NCBI GenBank assembly: GCA_030141605.1
Contig: JAQGDQ010002370.1
Location: forward strand, 339,167 to 403,166
Reading direction: 5' to 3'
Source of the DNA: Tubiluchus corallicola
Lineage: Eukaryota > Priapulida > Priapulimorpha > Priapulimorphida > Tubiluchidae
DNA: 64,000 nt
The notes beneath the pieces are model-generated. The model was not told the DNA's origin. It searched no databases and saw nothing but the letters and a program-made list of their open reading frames with translations. The first letter of the stretch is position 1, and every line of letters starts with the position of its first letter. Below, piece by piece: positions 24,727 through 37,300 of the stretch. The position numbers and the translations under genes were made by a program.

Positions 24727-25900
24727 GGTGCTACAGTAGCTATACAGAAAACTACGAATGCAAGAATAAAAATCTCGATAGGTATGTTGGGACTGATAAG
24801 TTTTTCCCCCAATAAAAAATTAGATTAAATAGGCCTGTCTATTAGATTGCCAGCAGCATTGCGTTGTCTTTTCTAGTTTTAGAAAATAGGTTTGATTTAA
24901 TGTTGAAACACTTCTGCATAAAAGCTAGTATAACAAACACATTCATTTTAAACATAAATGTTACTAGGTTAATACAGCATTATTAAAATTAAACACAAAA
25001 ATTTAATGATAATTCTTTTATTATTTTGTTGCAGTGTGAAACTTTATTTAAATTATAAAAGCCATTAACCATTATTGCTGTACACTTAATTAATTTGAAA
25101 AATTAAATAAATATTATCTCTAAGTTTATTAAATGCTGAAGACAAAATATGATTAGATGTCAAAATATAATTTAGACATTTGTGATAACCATCTTACATT
25201 TAAAAATTGATTAAAAGCTTTGTACAGGCAAAAATAAGTTGCTTTAATTTTGTCGGTGAGGTCACTGGTATCTCTGGTGCATTTAACAATTTGCACACAC
25301 ATGTGCTAAGTCACACAATCTTACACAAATTACATCACAGCATTACAAACACCACAGACGACCAAAAATAATCTTGGAATATATCAAATAAGAAGGCAAA
25401 CAATTTATTTACTAAACTACAGCTGTACGGAAACTATAGGAGTCCTGTATAGTGTTCCATTGCTGGCTGTATAAACAATAATATACTGTATACTCCAGAT
25501 CAAATCTATGATCTAAAAATAGACTGTTATTCACAACTTTCTGGGTTAAAAATGCACAGTAATTAGAGATTATAATTAACATTTCTGGTTAAATTTTATG
25601 AAAACTATATTTTACCTAGATCAGAAGTTACTGACCAATTTTGCAATGATCATAATTGTTTTAATATTACTATTGTAAGTTGTAACTCACAAAAACATTT
25701 TAGATAAACCGATACTAACTTATTTCAGCCTGCAATTTCTCAAACATGCTTTATTTAGGATTAACATGCCTCATGGCATTTCTGCAAATGAATGTAATGA
25801 TAGTAATTTTAGTGGCTACACACATCTACTACTCAACACAAAGCCAAAGAAAAGAGCAGCGAGTATCAGTCTTTTTAGTCTTCTTTTCCTTTTAAACCTG
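24727..25900. other. 3' flank of copy A, no further gene
   Basis: AT-rich sequence shared with the B block (56874-58150). No second gene is seen. A single copy of the 100-bp segment that is doubled in B lies near 25743-25842. A polyadenylation signal for copy A is likely in the AT-rich 3' sequence; aataaa occurs near 24763 and again further on. Confidence 0.45.
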
Positions 25901-25903
25901 ACA

Positions 25904-26020
25904 TTAAGTCAGTACACCTGGTCTGCTCAGGCTCAAAACTGTCATCGGTAAATTGCAGAGAACCACAGAATAGAAATTTACATTGTATATTACCATTCTG
26001 TGGTTCTCTGCACTTTACCG
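25904..26020. repeat. Half of a hairpin repeat at the edge of block A
   Basis: The left arm starts ttaagtcagtacacctgg and continues to cacagaatag. The right arm begins accattctgtggttctctgc and is cut at tttaccg, where homology with block B ends. The complete hairpin is at 58151-58309. The duplication therefore breaks inside a perfect-fold sequence. Confidence 0.8.
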
Positions 26021-27394
26021 CTGCCATCTAGGTAAGTGGTGCCTTTGCCTTGAGTAACGTAAAGATAAAGTGTTGGTGAGTTACCGCAAAAATTAAGACC
26101 TTGAGGTCTTATTGATTTCTCAGCCTAGGGCCACAAGGACAGTTCTGTTTTCAGGATTTCAGTGGTGAGTAACGTGATTCAAAATAGCTTCCGTTAGGCT
26201 TTTTTAAGAGATATGGCTTCGCAAATTAGGCATTTCGACCCCTTCGTCTCATATATTAAGGGAAACATCTCGTTTGTGCAATTTGCTATATTTCGGTTAT
26301 TTTCGGATAAACAAAAAATCTTATTCTATGTTTCATGGCAAATCTGTTATGTTATGTATTTTTACAGAACCTTTAAAGGAAGCCATGTCGTTTTTTTCCT
26401 ATTGCCCAAGATATTAAGAATTGCATTGACAACTGCATGTTTAACACCTTGTGAAACAGCAACAGTTCGGGTTCGACCAAAAGGGGCGGGTGTTTATAAC
26501 CAAGGCCTAGTACTTTACTTGCTTATTTTTGTTTGGATAAGTTGTACTTCTTATAAGAACAATAGCTTTTCAAAAATAAACATATTTCGACGGTTTTCGG
26601 GTCATAACTCAGGCGGGTCAAAGGGTCACGACCCAAAATTATAAGGCAAGGTGACCTTCTACCCTGGCTATTTGGGTAGACCAAAGTAAACCAAATTTGG
26701 TCAAGTAGCCCTGTCTAGTTTTTTAGTTATTCCTAAAAGATTCGTATCTCAGAACTAAGCCTCATAGAGCAAAAATTTAACCAGATTCTGAATGTGCACA
26801 TTCTCAGTATCTAGCATCTTACATATCGCCACTTTATGGCTAAATGAAACTCGCAATTTTGAGTGGCGCACGCGATTCTACTTTACGTTTTAGGGCGAAA
26901 CAAATGATACATGGTAAGTCTCTGTATGGCTTTCGTTCACTGAGCGTTTAAGGGAAACCATGTTGATACCTGCAATATATAAGTATGGTACCGACATTGG
27001 TCCAGAAATACGGGCGTAGCATGGCTGGCCTGTGGCAGTGGCAGCTGTGTGGCACATCGTTGGATAGAAAATTGAAACAATCACCACTGTGCTCCGTCTT
27101 GGTAGGTGGCGCTTCTTGTAGGAGTAATTTTTCATCAAAGATGGACATATTTTCAATTTTCGGGTCCTAACTCAAGCGGGTCAAAAAGTCACGACGCAAA
27201 ATTACAATTTTGATGCTTAACTTGAACGACGGAAAAAATTTGGAATACAGCTTGTATTTGAACCAGTGACATTTTACTTACAAGAAGACGCTTTAAACGA
27301 CTGGGTCACTGTATGTCTCCGCGAAAAATCCAGTCCGAAATTCATTCCTTTTGATCACAAAATTTAATAACTTAATTAAATGTGGCTTTGTATC

Positions 27395-27395
<1 letters not shown>
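26020..27395. other. Unassigned region with an internal direct repeat
   Basis: Two related segments of about 65 bp lie at about 26585-26650 and 27150-27212. Both contain ttttcgggtc, actca-gcgggtcaaa and a gtcacgac core (in the first, the palindrome gggtcacgaccc), and they flank about 500 bp. An open frame of 143 codons at 26213-26644 has no motif I recognise and is probably fortuitous. No gene is called. Confidence 0.4.
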
Positions 27396-27950
<555 letters not shown>

Positions 27951-30660
27951 CAATTTGAAGGATTATAAAACAAAATAAACATTAAATAAATCTTATTATG
28001 GCTTAAATATCGGCCAATTATGATTGCCATTTTCTGTTCAACAATTCATTTATACTTGTACGCCTACTAAGTACTAAGGCGTCAAACGCATTGTACTGAT
28101 TTCTTATTTTTTTAAAAATCCAGTTTCATTTATAGTTTTAGTTTCGACTATGGAACTTCTAATCGTCACCCATACATAACTAGGTCGATTTTTCTTAGTG
28201 AAATCGCAGTCATATAGGCTGAAGTTTTTGGTTCATTTAATTTCTTAAAAAAATAAGTGAAGCATGCAGTGATTTGCGTGCCAACGGTCAAAGCGCAAAA
28301 AACAATCCACTTACATAAAATTTAATAATTCGTCTCTTTAAATTTTATACTACTTACGCACTGTCTTTTTGCATACAGGGCTTGTGTCGGAAGTAACGCT
28401 GTATAAAACATGTACATTTAAATTTCAGCGGTGACCGCTAGACGCAGCCAAGTAATAATCAGAACATTCGTAGCGCACATGTCACTAGCTAAGCTAAATT
28501 TTAGATTACTGTTTCTTGTCAATAAAATTAAAAATACGTTTTCGGTTAGTGAGCAGTGCACCGGGAGGTGTTTCAACGACATTTTACCAATTGGTGAAAA
28601 CATTTTAAATAACTAATAATTTTCTTTTCTAGTTACATACGTCTTTCAAGCAGGTAAGCGAAATGCTAAGTCTCTTTGCATGGAAATTTTTTTGGGACAT
28701 AGTTTAACATTTCCTTTTCTTCCTCTGATTTACGTTGTGCGTATATGACGTCATGTAATGGCGCGGTCGGAACAGATTTAAAATGAAAACAAACAAAAAA
28801 TTCTTTCAACGCGAGTACGGTACATGCACAAAGTTTCTATAAAATAATATAACTTTTAAGGTGATTTTTCTGAAACCTACTTCAGGTATCCCTTTTCTTG
28901 TCCTTTAGCATTGTTTCTTATTGAAAAACAATTTCATATAGTGAATGACATGTCTATTTGAACGGAGTACGCGGTACTGGATTTTTTTTCATTCAGTCCA
29001 GCAGACTACAAACTGTATTATCATAGTCATGTAGGCTTCTTGGCTATCACCAACATCTTGTGAAGGAATAAAGAACTTATACTTCCTTTGTCTTAGTTAC
29101 TACGGAAAAAGCTTGCTACATAGTTATTTTTTAGCGTTAAATCGTGTAATTAAAGTTTCATTTGCTTTAAAGTTGTGATCTTTTCCGTTAACAATAAACG
29201 TACAGCCACGCTCACAACAATGTAACAGACTGACGTAGCGCGTCAATTGTAAAGTAAATTATTAAGAAAATATAGGTAAATGAATAAATAACTGTAAATA
29301 TAATCGAGTGACTTTTTTATTGCTGCGCCTGGTTTTAGCTGAAAGCAACTTACATTATTGTTAGCGGCAATTTGTTATGGTTCACTGGTAATTCCTGTAC
29401 CGTGTCAACGCTAGTTTTTGCTGTCAGAGCCGGTCCATAACAAGGCTAAAAAGTGAAATTTAATAGTAGCATAACAAGGCTTATGGATTAAAACGCCTTT
29501 AAAGGTATAAGCGGCTTCCCAATATACTCGTGGAGGCAGTAACAACGGTCGTTGCTTTGACTACGAGCCAATAAGCTTATTTAAAAGTTTTTCAAATGTT
29601 CTCTTGTCGTTACTGTATTTATTTCTCGGACACACCACTTCTTTAACGGTATGGTAATTTGGAGACGCAACAATCATAACATAGAAAAATTGAAGGTGCC
29701 TCATAATTGTCACTACGTAAACTAAGAAGCCATTTGACTACAGTGTAAGAGCTTTGTTTGTCAAGCACAGGGTAGTTTGGTTTTACTTTAAGAAACTATT
29801 TGTATAGTTTATCTTGTAGGCTCTGAAGTATTGTATATAGTTCTTTAATTGCGACTTTAAATAGTAATGTCATCACCAGTTTGGTGCAACCCACTCACTT
29901 GCTCAGGAGTAGTGTGTAGATTATTTTTATTCGTCTAATTAAAGTGCTTTAACTTTATATTATATGATAAATGTGATATGATATGATAATAATTGTGTCA
30001 TAAATTTGTGTGTCTAGGTGTAATCAAGGTCCTTGGTGTAATACAATTTTGCGTATTATTAATATTCATTTTGATTTTTGAGCTTCATGTCTGAATATGT
30101 CGGTAATTTGAATGTATTATCTATTTATCTATATTTGTTTTTTTATATATATTTTTTTGCGGGTATTCGTCTCTTAAATATCGGTAAACGACAGTAATTT
30201 GTGAGTTTTGTAACTTTATATTCATTTGTCTGTGTTTGTTTGTAATTTGAATTTGATATGAACCTCGAATCCGAAGTGAAACAATAAATGTAAAAGTAAA
30301 TAAATTATTAGGCAGAAACGCGTGTCAAAAACGTCACAAAAACGTTTTGGTAACATTGCATATAGCAGTAATTTTTCTCTTTACCACAGGTCACTTACTT
30401 CAAAGGCTACTTTATAACATTCTTGTCGACTACGCCGCAACAGCAGTTTGTTGTGGTGGTCCAAACGAATATATCTAGAATCTTTTTCGTCTCGCTTACC
30501 TTTTAGTAAATAAAGGTCTTCCTTTATCAATGAAGAGATGGGTAAGCTTTTCAGTTGAAATAATTTCATTATCGCAAGTAGCATTTAAAAATTCAAAACG
30601 TTCAAATTTTATTAAAACTTAGAAGCCAAAAAGTACATGCCATTTGAAATAATTTCTTTA
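27951..30660. other. Intergenic, nothing recognised
   Basis: 2.7 kb of AT-rich sequence with no exon homology to the pentraxin family and no clear repeat. A 61-codon frame at 28431-28616 follows an acceptor-like tttcag but has no motif. I do not call it. Confidence 0.4.
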
Positions 30661-30669
30661 TTAATACCC

Positions 30670-31170
30670 GATTTACACTGACAAAGCTAGTTCAGACCAA
30701 AACGTCTTACTAGTCTTGCCTCAGTCTGGCATTTAAACTTGGCCTGTATTTAATTGGCCTCTGTTGTGTAACTCTGCTATGCTTGATGCGGATTAAGTCT
30801 GTTTCAGTGCAAGTTAGATAGGTTTTTGCACTTGGCACAGGTTCTTCCCTATACAATGTAACTCGGTCCAGTCTGACTTGATGCGGACTAGGTCGTTTAC
30901 AGTGTAACTTGATCCATACTGACATTTTCACTTAATACATACTTTATGCTCTGCAATGCATTTCAGTCTAGTTTATCATATACACTTGGTACAGTTAAAA
31001 TCCTATGCAGTGTAACTTGACCCGATCTAACATTTACATTTGGTGTATGAATCATGTGCAGTGTAACTCGGTCAAATCCAACATTCACACTTGCTTTACG
31101 GATTTGGTTTTCTGCAGTGACTTGCTCCTCTGCAGCATAACTTATTACAGTCAAACTTTCACACATGGTA
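30670..31170. repeat. Degenerate tandem repeat, about 51-55-bp unit, upstream of copy C
   Basis: The core gcagtgtaact[tc]g followed by ggtcc/gaccc, a taacattt-acattt segment and cttgg/cttgc recurs roughly every 51-55 bp between 30770 and 31120 with heavy divergence. On the minus strand the unit translates repeatedly as DRVTLY/DRVTLH/GQVTLH in two open frames. I think this is a by-product of the DNA repeat. It ends about 200 bp before the first exon of copy C and could affect that promoter, but nothing shows it. Confidence 0.6.
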
Positions 31171-31374
31171 TTATGTAAGTCGCGCAAAAGTCTTTGTCCA
31201 CAAAAAATAAAATCAATTTCCTTTCTAGTATTAGTGGATAATTTATTGCCATAAACAGTACAATATTATAACAATGCAGCTTAAACATCTCTGAAAAAAG
31301 AAAGTGATGCACAACTATTTGTCTATTTATTTTAGTATTCCGTGGCTGGATTTGTTTTTGCTTGTCTGGATATA

Positions 31375-34300
31375 ATGGCGCAATCAGGTGGAAGTCGTAA
31401 TGCATACAGGGGAAGCAGCGGCTACGGAAGGAGAAAGGCTGGAAATATATCGGGTAAGCTACTTTGTAAAGTGTGCGGCCTTATCAAACTGTAGAAAACT
31501 GACTAATTATATTAGTTGCATATGGTAGGAAAATTATCTGCGAAAAGTTTTTTGACCGAAATTGTCTCAGACAAAATTTTCCTGCATACGACAACTTTTG
31601 TATGAAGCAAACTGTGTCATGGGTGATGATGACACGTGATCAAAACAATTGTTTTTGTTGATCTGTTCTGGGCCCGATTTCACAAAGCCGTTAGTAAAAT
31701 GTAATAACGACGTCGTTAACTTAGTGACGGCTTTGTGAAACCGGCTCCTGGTTTAGTCTGAGACAGACAACAGCGCGATCAATTTGTCTGAAACAGAAAA
31801 TTAAAGCACGTTAATAAACAAAGTTGGTAAAATGTTTGAGTCCTCAAACGAGTAAAAGTCTGTCTCATACAAGTTATTGCAAGCGGGTTTTGCATTCGTG
31901 TGCGCCCTGAGTCAAACTAGGAAAGCTGCAATGACAATATTAACAGTGTTTCAAGTTTTAAACCTTCCTTCTAATTACTTTTTATCATTGATCGCACGGC
32001 CTGGCTGCCGATAAAGTTCAATTTAAAATTATTTGTATCATATATAAAACACTACATGGTTTGGTATCTGCACACTCATCTGCATAGATCTTCTGATACG
32101 CCGTTACATAAACCGAACACTTAGAGTATAACGATAATGAACTACACATGCAAATCTAAACAATTTATTTTTTTTTTAGAAATTATTATAATAAAATATA
32201 TCATACTTTCAACGCGAATGTAAGTAAAAAATGGCACAGAAAAAATATCACAGTAAAAATGGTTCAAGAATAAAATGGCGCAGAAAAAAATGGCACAAAT
32301 AGAAAGTAGATAAAAATGGTACGCCTGGTAAAGTATTTAGGGTTGGTGTAAGTATATGTGTTTGAGGTTAGGGTTATAGTGGGGGATAATGGGAATAATT
32401 ATTTTAGCTACTTCTGCCAAAGAAGCCATACTTCAACACAGTTTGTTCGTTTGTCTGTTTGTTTGACTGTTTTCGTCTGTTGAGGCAGTAAGCCTATTAT
32501 GCAAAAACTATCTAACAGATTTCTAAGAAACTTTGTGAAGAAAGGCGGGCTTAGGGGGTGCCAAAATGGGAATCTTTGTGCCGGTTCTTTTTTCTCAAAA
32601 CTTAACCGAACACTACGTACAAAAAATATTCGTGAAGTACTCCATGAAGATCTCAGACGGAGTGTTTAGTTCTTCTTTTTTGCTATCTCCACTCAACTTT
32701 CTTTATTAATGTGTAGTGAGGGTTTAGTACTTCTTTTTTGTTATCTCCACCTAACTTTTTTTATTAATGTGTATAGCCTAATAAATGACTTGGTAGGTAT
32801 ATATCTGTCAGTCTATTACAATTACCAAAATGAATTGTTAAACGATAGGTAAGCACTATGTGGGACAATGTTTATCTTTGTGTTGTTTTTTTTAATCAGA
32901 AGAATCAGACGAATAAGTTTAGGATTGTTCAGCTTTGGCAGAGATCTGCTTCTACTGAGCGCATTCTAGTTTTATTATTAAAATTAATTGCATCAAAATA
33001 ACGTATGTGCCATTTTTCTGTGCCGTTTTTACATTCTTTTCCATTCGAGCCATTTTTACCAGTGCCATTTTACTGTCATTTTTTCCTGTGCCACTTTTAC
33101 CGCGCATCCTTCATCTTCAAGGCAGAAGGGTTTCATAACAAACAATAGAAGTATCTCATAATCGCATGGAAAGTACAAAGAAAAAGACTGTAAAAGCTTC
33201 AAGGCCATTAAAAATCACAAAGCCTGCTAAAAATAGGTAAACAGTAAATCTAACTATATAAATACAGGTACCACATAGAGCAGTCAAATCCACCCTACAC
33301 CACTGCACATGGTGTCTTAAAAAAACGCAAGATCTGAGTTTTAATATGTAAAAATAAATTTGATTTTAATTGCGCAGTTTTTAGCTTGTAACTTAATTTG
33401 AAATATTATTATTTACAGGATATTTCAACCCATTGCAGCCCTACCTTCACAAGTTTAGAAAGGCAGTTAAATTTGGAGTTGATGATATAGAAGGTAATTG
33501 CACGTGTACACTAACTCTAATCGCAGCCAAAACTAATTGTGACTTTTTCCTGAGTTTGATATACTGCTATGATTATGATAGTCACTGAGTACAAACCTAG
33601 TTGCCCGTCTTTTGATTTTTTTCCGATGTATGACTATCCTTTTAAAGTGTTGGTTCCAGATTGTTGTGTTGTACTTCATCTCCGACCTTACCAGCGAGAT
33701 GTAATTATGTTGTTTTATTGTTTCTGTCTGTTGTTCAGGTCGAGTTGTAAAAAATTCTAAGTGGCTGCCTGTTTTGCCATAATGTCGACATGGTTATTGG
33801 TATTCCTGGTTTTTGCTTAAATGTAACACCGATATACCTCGCCTAGTCTTCAATTTCAAATTGTACATTGCTTAACTATTATGTGAACAAAAACTTTAAT
33901 CTTCATCTGCAGAATCTCATTTAATTGTGCTGAAAAGCATAAACTGCCCAATTTTGCAAAGTATTGTCATTCTGAAGTAAAACCCGATCTTGTGCAGTGC
34001 AAATTTGTCAACACATACTGCAGTCATCTGCAAATAACCTTATTTTGCTGATTTTTTTGCGGATAGCATGTACAGGATTATACCTCAGCCAGGGCCGACG
34101 CGGAGTCCATTTAGAAAATTTTTGCCCCCTATCCTTCGAAAGCTGAAGCTGAAGATTGATATTTTATGCTTTGTGTTGTACGCTAGTTTCAGCCAAAAAG
34201 CGCCGAGATCTTGATGTTCCACCATTAGCCACAATGATATACTAAAAATTGAAAGCCCATATGAAAGTTTTAATGTGACTTATACTAAGTCACAATAATT

Positions 34301-37300
34301 ACTGATATACTCTTTGTGCATAGGTTTTCTCAAAAAAGACTAATCTGGCTTTTTTATAAAAAAATCTTTCAAAATCATTGGACTCATGGCTGTGTTGTCA
34401 TTTTCTGAGTTGTTCTTGTTTTCTTCATCCTCAGCACGTTGTTCATTTTCGGCTGCATTAGTCTTTGCCAGTGCTCGTTTATGATTGCTGCTCAGATAAC
34501 TTCGCCCTGTGTCGCTCTTTCCGTGTTGAGGATTTGAACATCATTCACAAATTAGTAAAATTAAAATCTAATGACGAGAAAACTAATCCATGTAGGGCTC
34601 GCCAGTTATCTTTTTAAAAGGTAAATGGTGGCGATAATCTGAAATTACAAAATGATCAGCAAAAACATTGAAACATAGATATACGAAGAGAGACAGGATA
34701 GTTTAACTGCCTGCATAGTATCACGAAACTTCGTGCACACTAGACACTCATTAATGCGTCATAACATCCTCCGCTAGCGCGTGTGCGCGAGGCCCAATTT
34801 GAACAAATCTGTCTGATTGGCTTAAAACCGGCCTTCAGTTTCATGTCAAAACTAAATTCACATAAAGCGCAGTTCTTATACATAGTCAGCATATTGGAGT
34901 CAATGAAGCCAAAATTGTGACCTTGAAACAAATTTGATCTCATTTCATTTGGAGTAACAAACTTTATTGTTTACTTTTACATTGTTCATTTGTTGACATG
35001 TAAAGTAAAAGCATTCAACGTCACAGAAGCAGAATCTACCAGGATTAAGTGATTTTAATGCTTGAATTGTAAGATTTCTGCAAACGTATCAACTTTGTCG
35101 TTTAAATTTCTAATTAGTACTCAGGCTTTATTTTAGGTTTTTTAATTCCAGGCTTAACACCTACGTGTTTTTACGTTGAAGTTGCACCACAAGTTGAAAC
35201 CGACGCGACGATGGTTACATTTCCTATACGTGGAACTAGCGACTATATAAAGCTAAACGATGTCATTGATACTAACTTGGATGAAATAACAACGTGTATG
35301 GTAAGTAAAATTTGATCAAATTCTGTTTTGTTTTAAAATTTGTTTCAAATAAAAAACTAAAGCTATGCAGCATATCCAAAGGAGGAAAATGTTCTAAGAA
35401 AAGTATAGCCAATTTAACAAGCACGGAGATAATTCTTAATGTCAAGAAACAGTACAATAAGCCTTTTCACAGGTCCAGCGATTGATGATGATCGTGAAAA
35501 GGTTAAACGTTAAGTGTACCAGACAACGCATTTGTGTACACTTGACAACGCTTCGCAGCCCTTCCTGATAATAATAACAGTTTTAACAGCTAGCTAAAAC
35601 CTTACTTAGTTTTCTTTTTCTCTTGTTCCCAAGCAAGATCTTACTAGTAAATCATTCTACTCACAGACTAATGAATAATTAAGTAAAGTCCTCGTAAAAC
35701 AGTTGAATTTACTGAACTGTCGCTGCAGACGGCTTTACTTTACCCACATGTCACGTGCCGGTTGTAGTTGAGATGCGTTGTGTGACACTCTTAATCTTTG
35801 ACCTACAGCAACTGCTCGTGCACACAACAAAACTGTAGAAAGGTTTAATAAAAAATCCTCCTCCCTCCCAAAAAAATATACACGACATTTCAAACCACCA
35901 CTATGAATCATCTTTAAGTAAAAAGCACAAACGATTAAACATTAATGTTTTGAACTTTGTAATATAAACGTATTCACTAAAGTCACGTGCAAAGGAATGC
36001 AAGCAGAGGAGAAGCACTATGCACATAGTAAATAAAAACCACAAAAGAAAAAAAACACACACAAAGCACTAGTCGCAACAACTCAATACACGATACATAA
36101 ACTACAGCATGGAAACACGATGCCCTGGATTATATTTAATGAAGCATTGTAAACGGTTTATGCTGGACTAAGCGGAAAACGCAAAAAATAAAACTGTTTG
36201 TAGTGTATTAGCAGAGGTTCGGATCAAAACATTGTGTAGCTTTCATTTTCTTTGTTATGAGATTTTTTATTTATCACCAATCTGCCTAATTTTTAGACAT
36301 TCAACGTGTAGAATAAATAAGATATTCATGTATATATTACGCTTTACAAAGGACTAAACATAGTTAACGACCAACAAATACCATTTTGAACATCATTGTC
36401 AAACGTCTTGCCAAAAAGTGATCTAGGCAATCGGATTTTTATGTTAACATTTAATTCAACCATTGTATGTTAACACGGTGCTTTTTTACATTAAATAATA
36501 TTATTATACCGGAAAATTATTGGAAAGTTATAGCTAATTATAAATTAATGCGAAAGAACACGTAAAAATTCTCATTTGTGTATTTGGTGTATTGCTTTAG
36601 TGGGTGAAAACTGACGTCCCTAATACCGGTGCTGGAGGAACAGCAGATGATCTTACATTCATATCATATGCCACTAGTTCAGCAAATGGGGGAAATCAGT
36701 ATTTGTTCTACGTGAGACGGGATTCTGTGAATTTATGGATTGATGGGCAGCAATCGTGAGTGCAATTGTGCACAGGTGGGCGTGTCTTTGACGGTTAAAT
36801 CTTGCTTTTAATTTAAGAGTTACTAAAAGTGTAATTTGCTCAAAGTTTCGTGGCATTTCTTTTATATGTCTTTTGTGATATTTTGTTATTATCTCGGTAT
36901 TCTATGCTGTCCCTCAAAATCTTTTCTTGGGCTTTCTGAATCAAATCCTCGACATTCTATATATTCCTCTGAGCCATTCCTTCAACGATAACCTATGTTT
37001 ATGGGCAGGCGGATGAAAAATATAATTGGTTAATTGTTCAGCAGGCAGACACAAAATTGTTCAAATTTTAATTTGCTGAGTGAGATAAACATGAAAAGCT
37101 GAGTTAATAGAATTTTTGCCAAAGTAACAAAATGGGAAAACAAAACAACATAAAATATCTTATCTACAAAATAGCAAATGGGCTTAACGAAGTCTTCACT
37201 ATACGTTCATACTATTAACATTAATACCATAACATAACTAGAAAAAACACAATTTAAAATTGCTAATTATGTATTTATTATAATATATAATTCGAGTAAA

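Larger units (their letters stand above)
16353..26020 (+). repeat. Direct segmental duplication, block A
   Basis: From agtgcatttggaaaac at 16353 the sequence matches 48382 onward for about 9.7 kb at high identity through exons and introns. The match ends inside a hairpin at 26020. At the left edge A abuts a different LINE, while B continues into the rest of the minus-strand LINE, so A has the junction. Confidence 0.93.

Noticed and set aside
26213-26644. 143-codon open frame
   Set aside because: No recognisable domain, overlaps a repeated segment, and has no homologue elsewhere in the window.
28417-28650. Possible small exons before copy C (acceptor tttcag, donor gcag|gtaagc)
   Set aside because: No coding continuity with exon 1 of copy C could be shown and there is no paralogous support near D.
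34085-34560. Second hAT-like element (cagggccgacgcgg)
   Set aside because: No matching inverted end or 8-bp duplication found.
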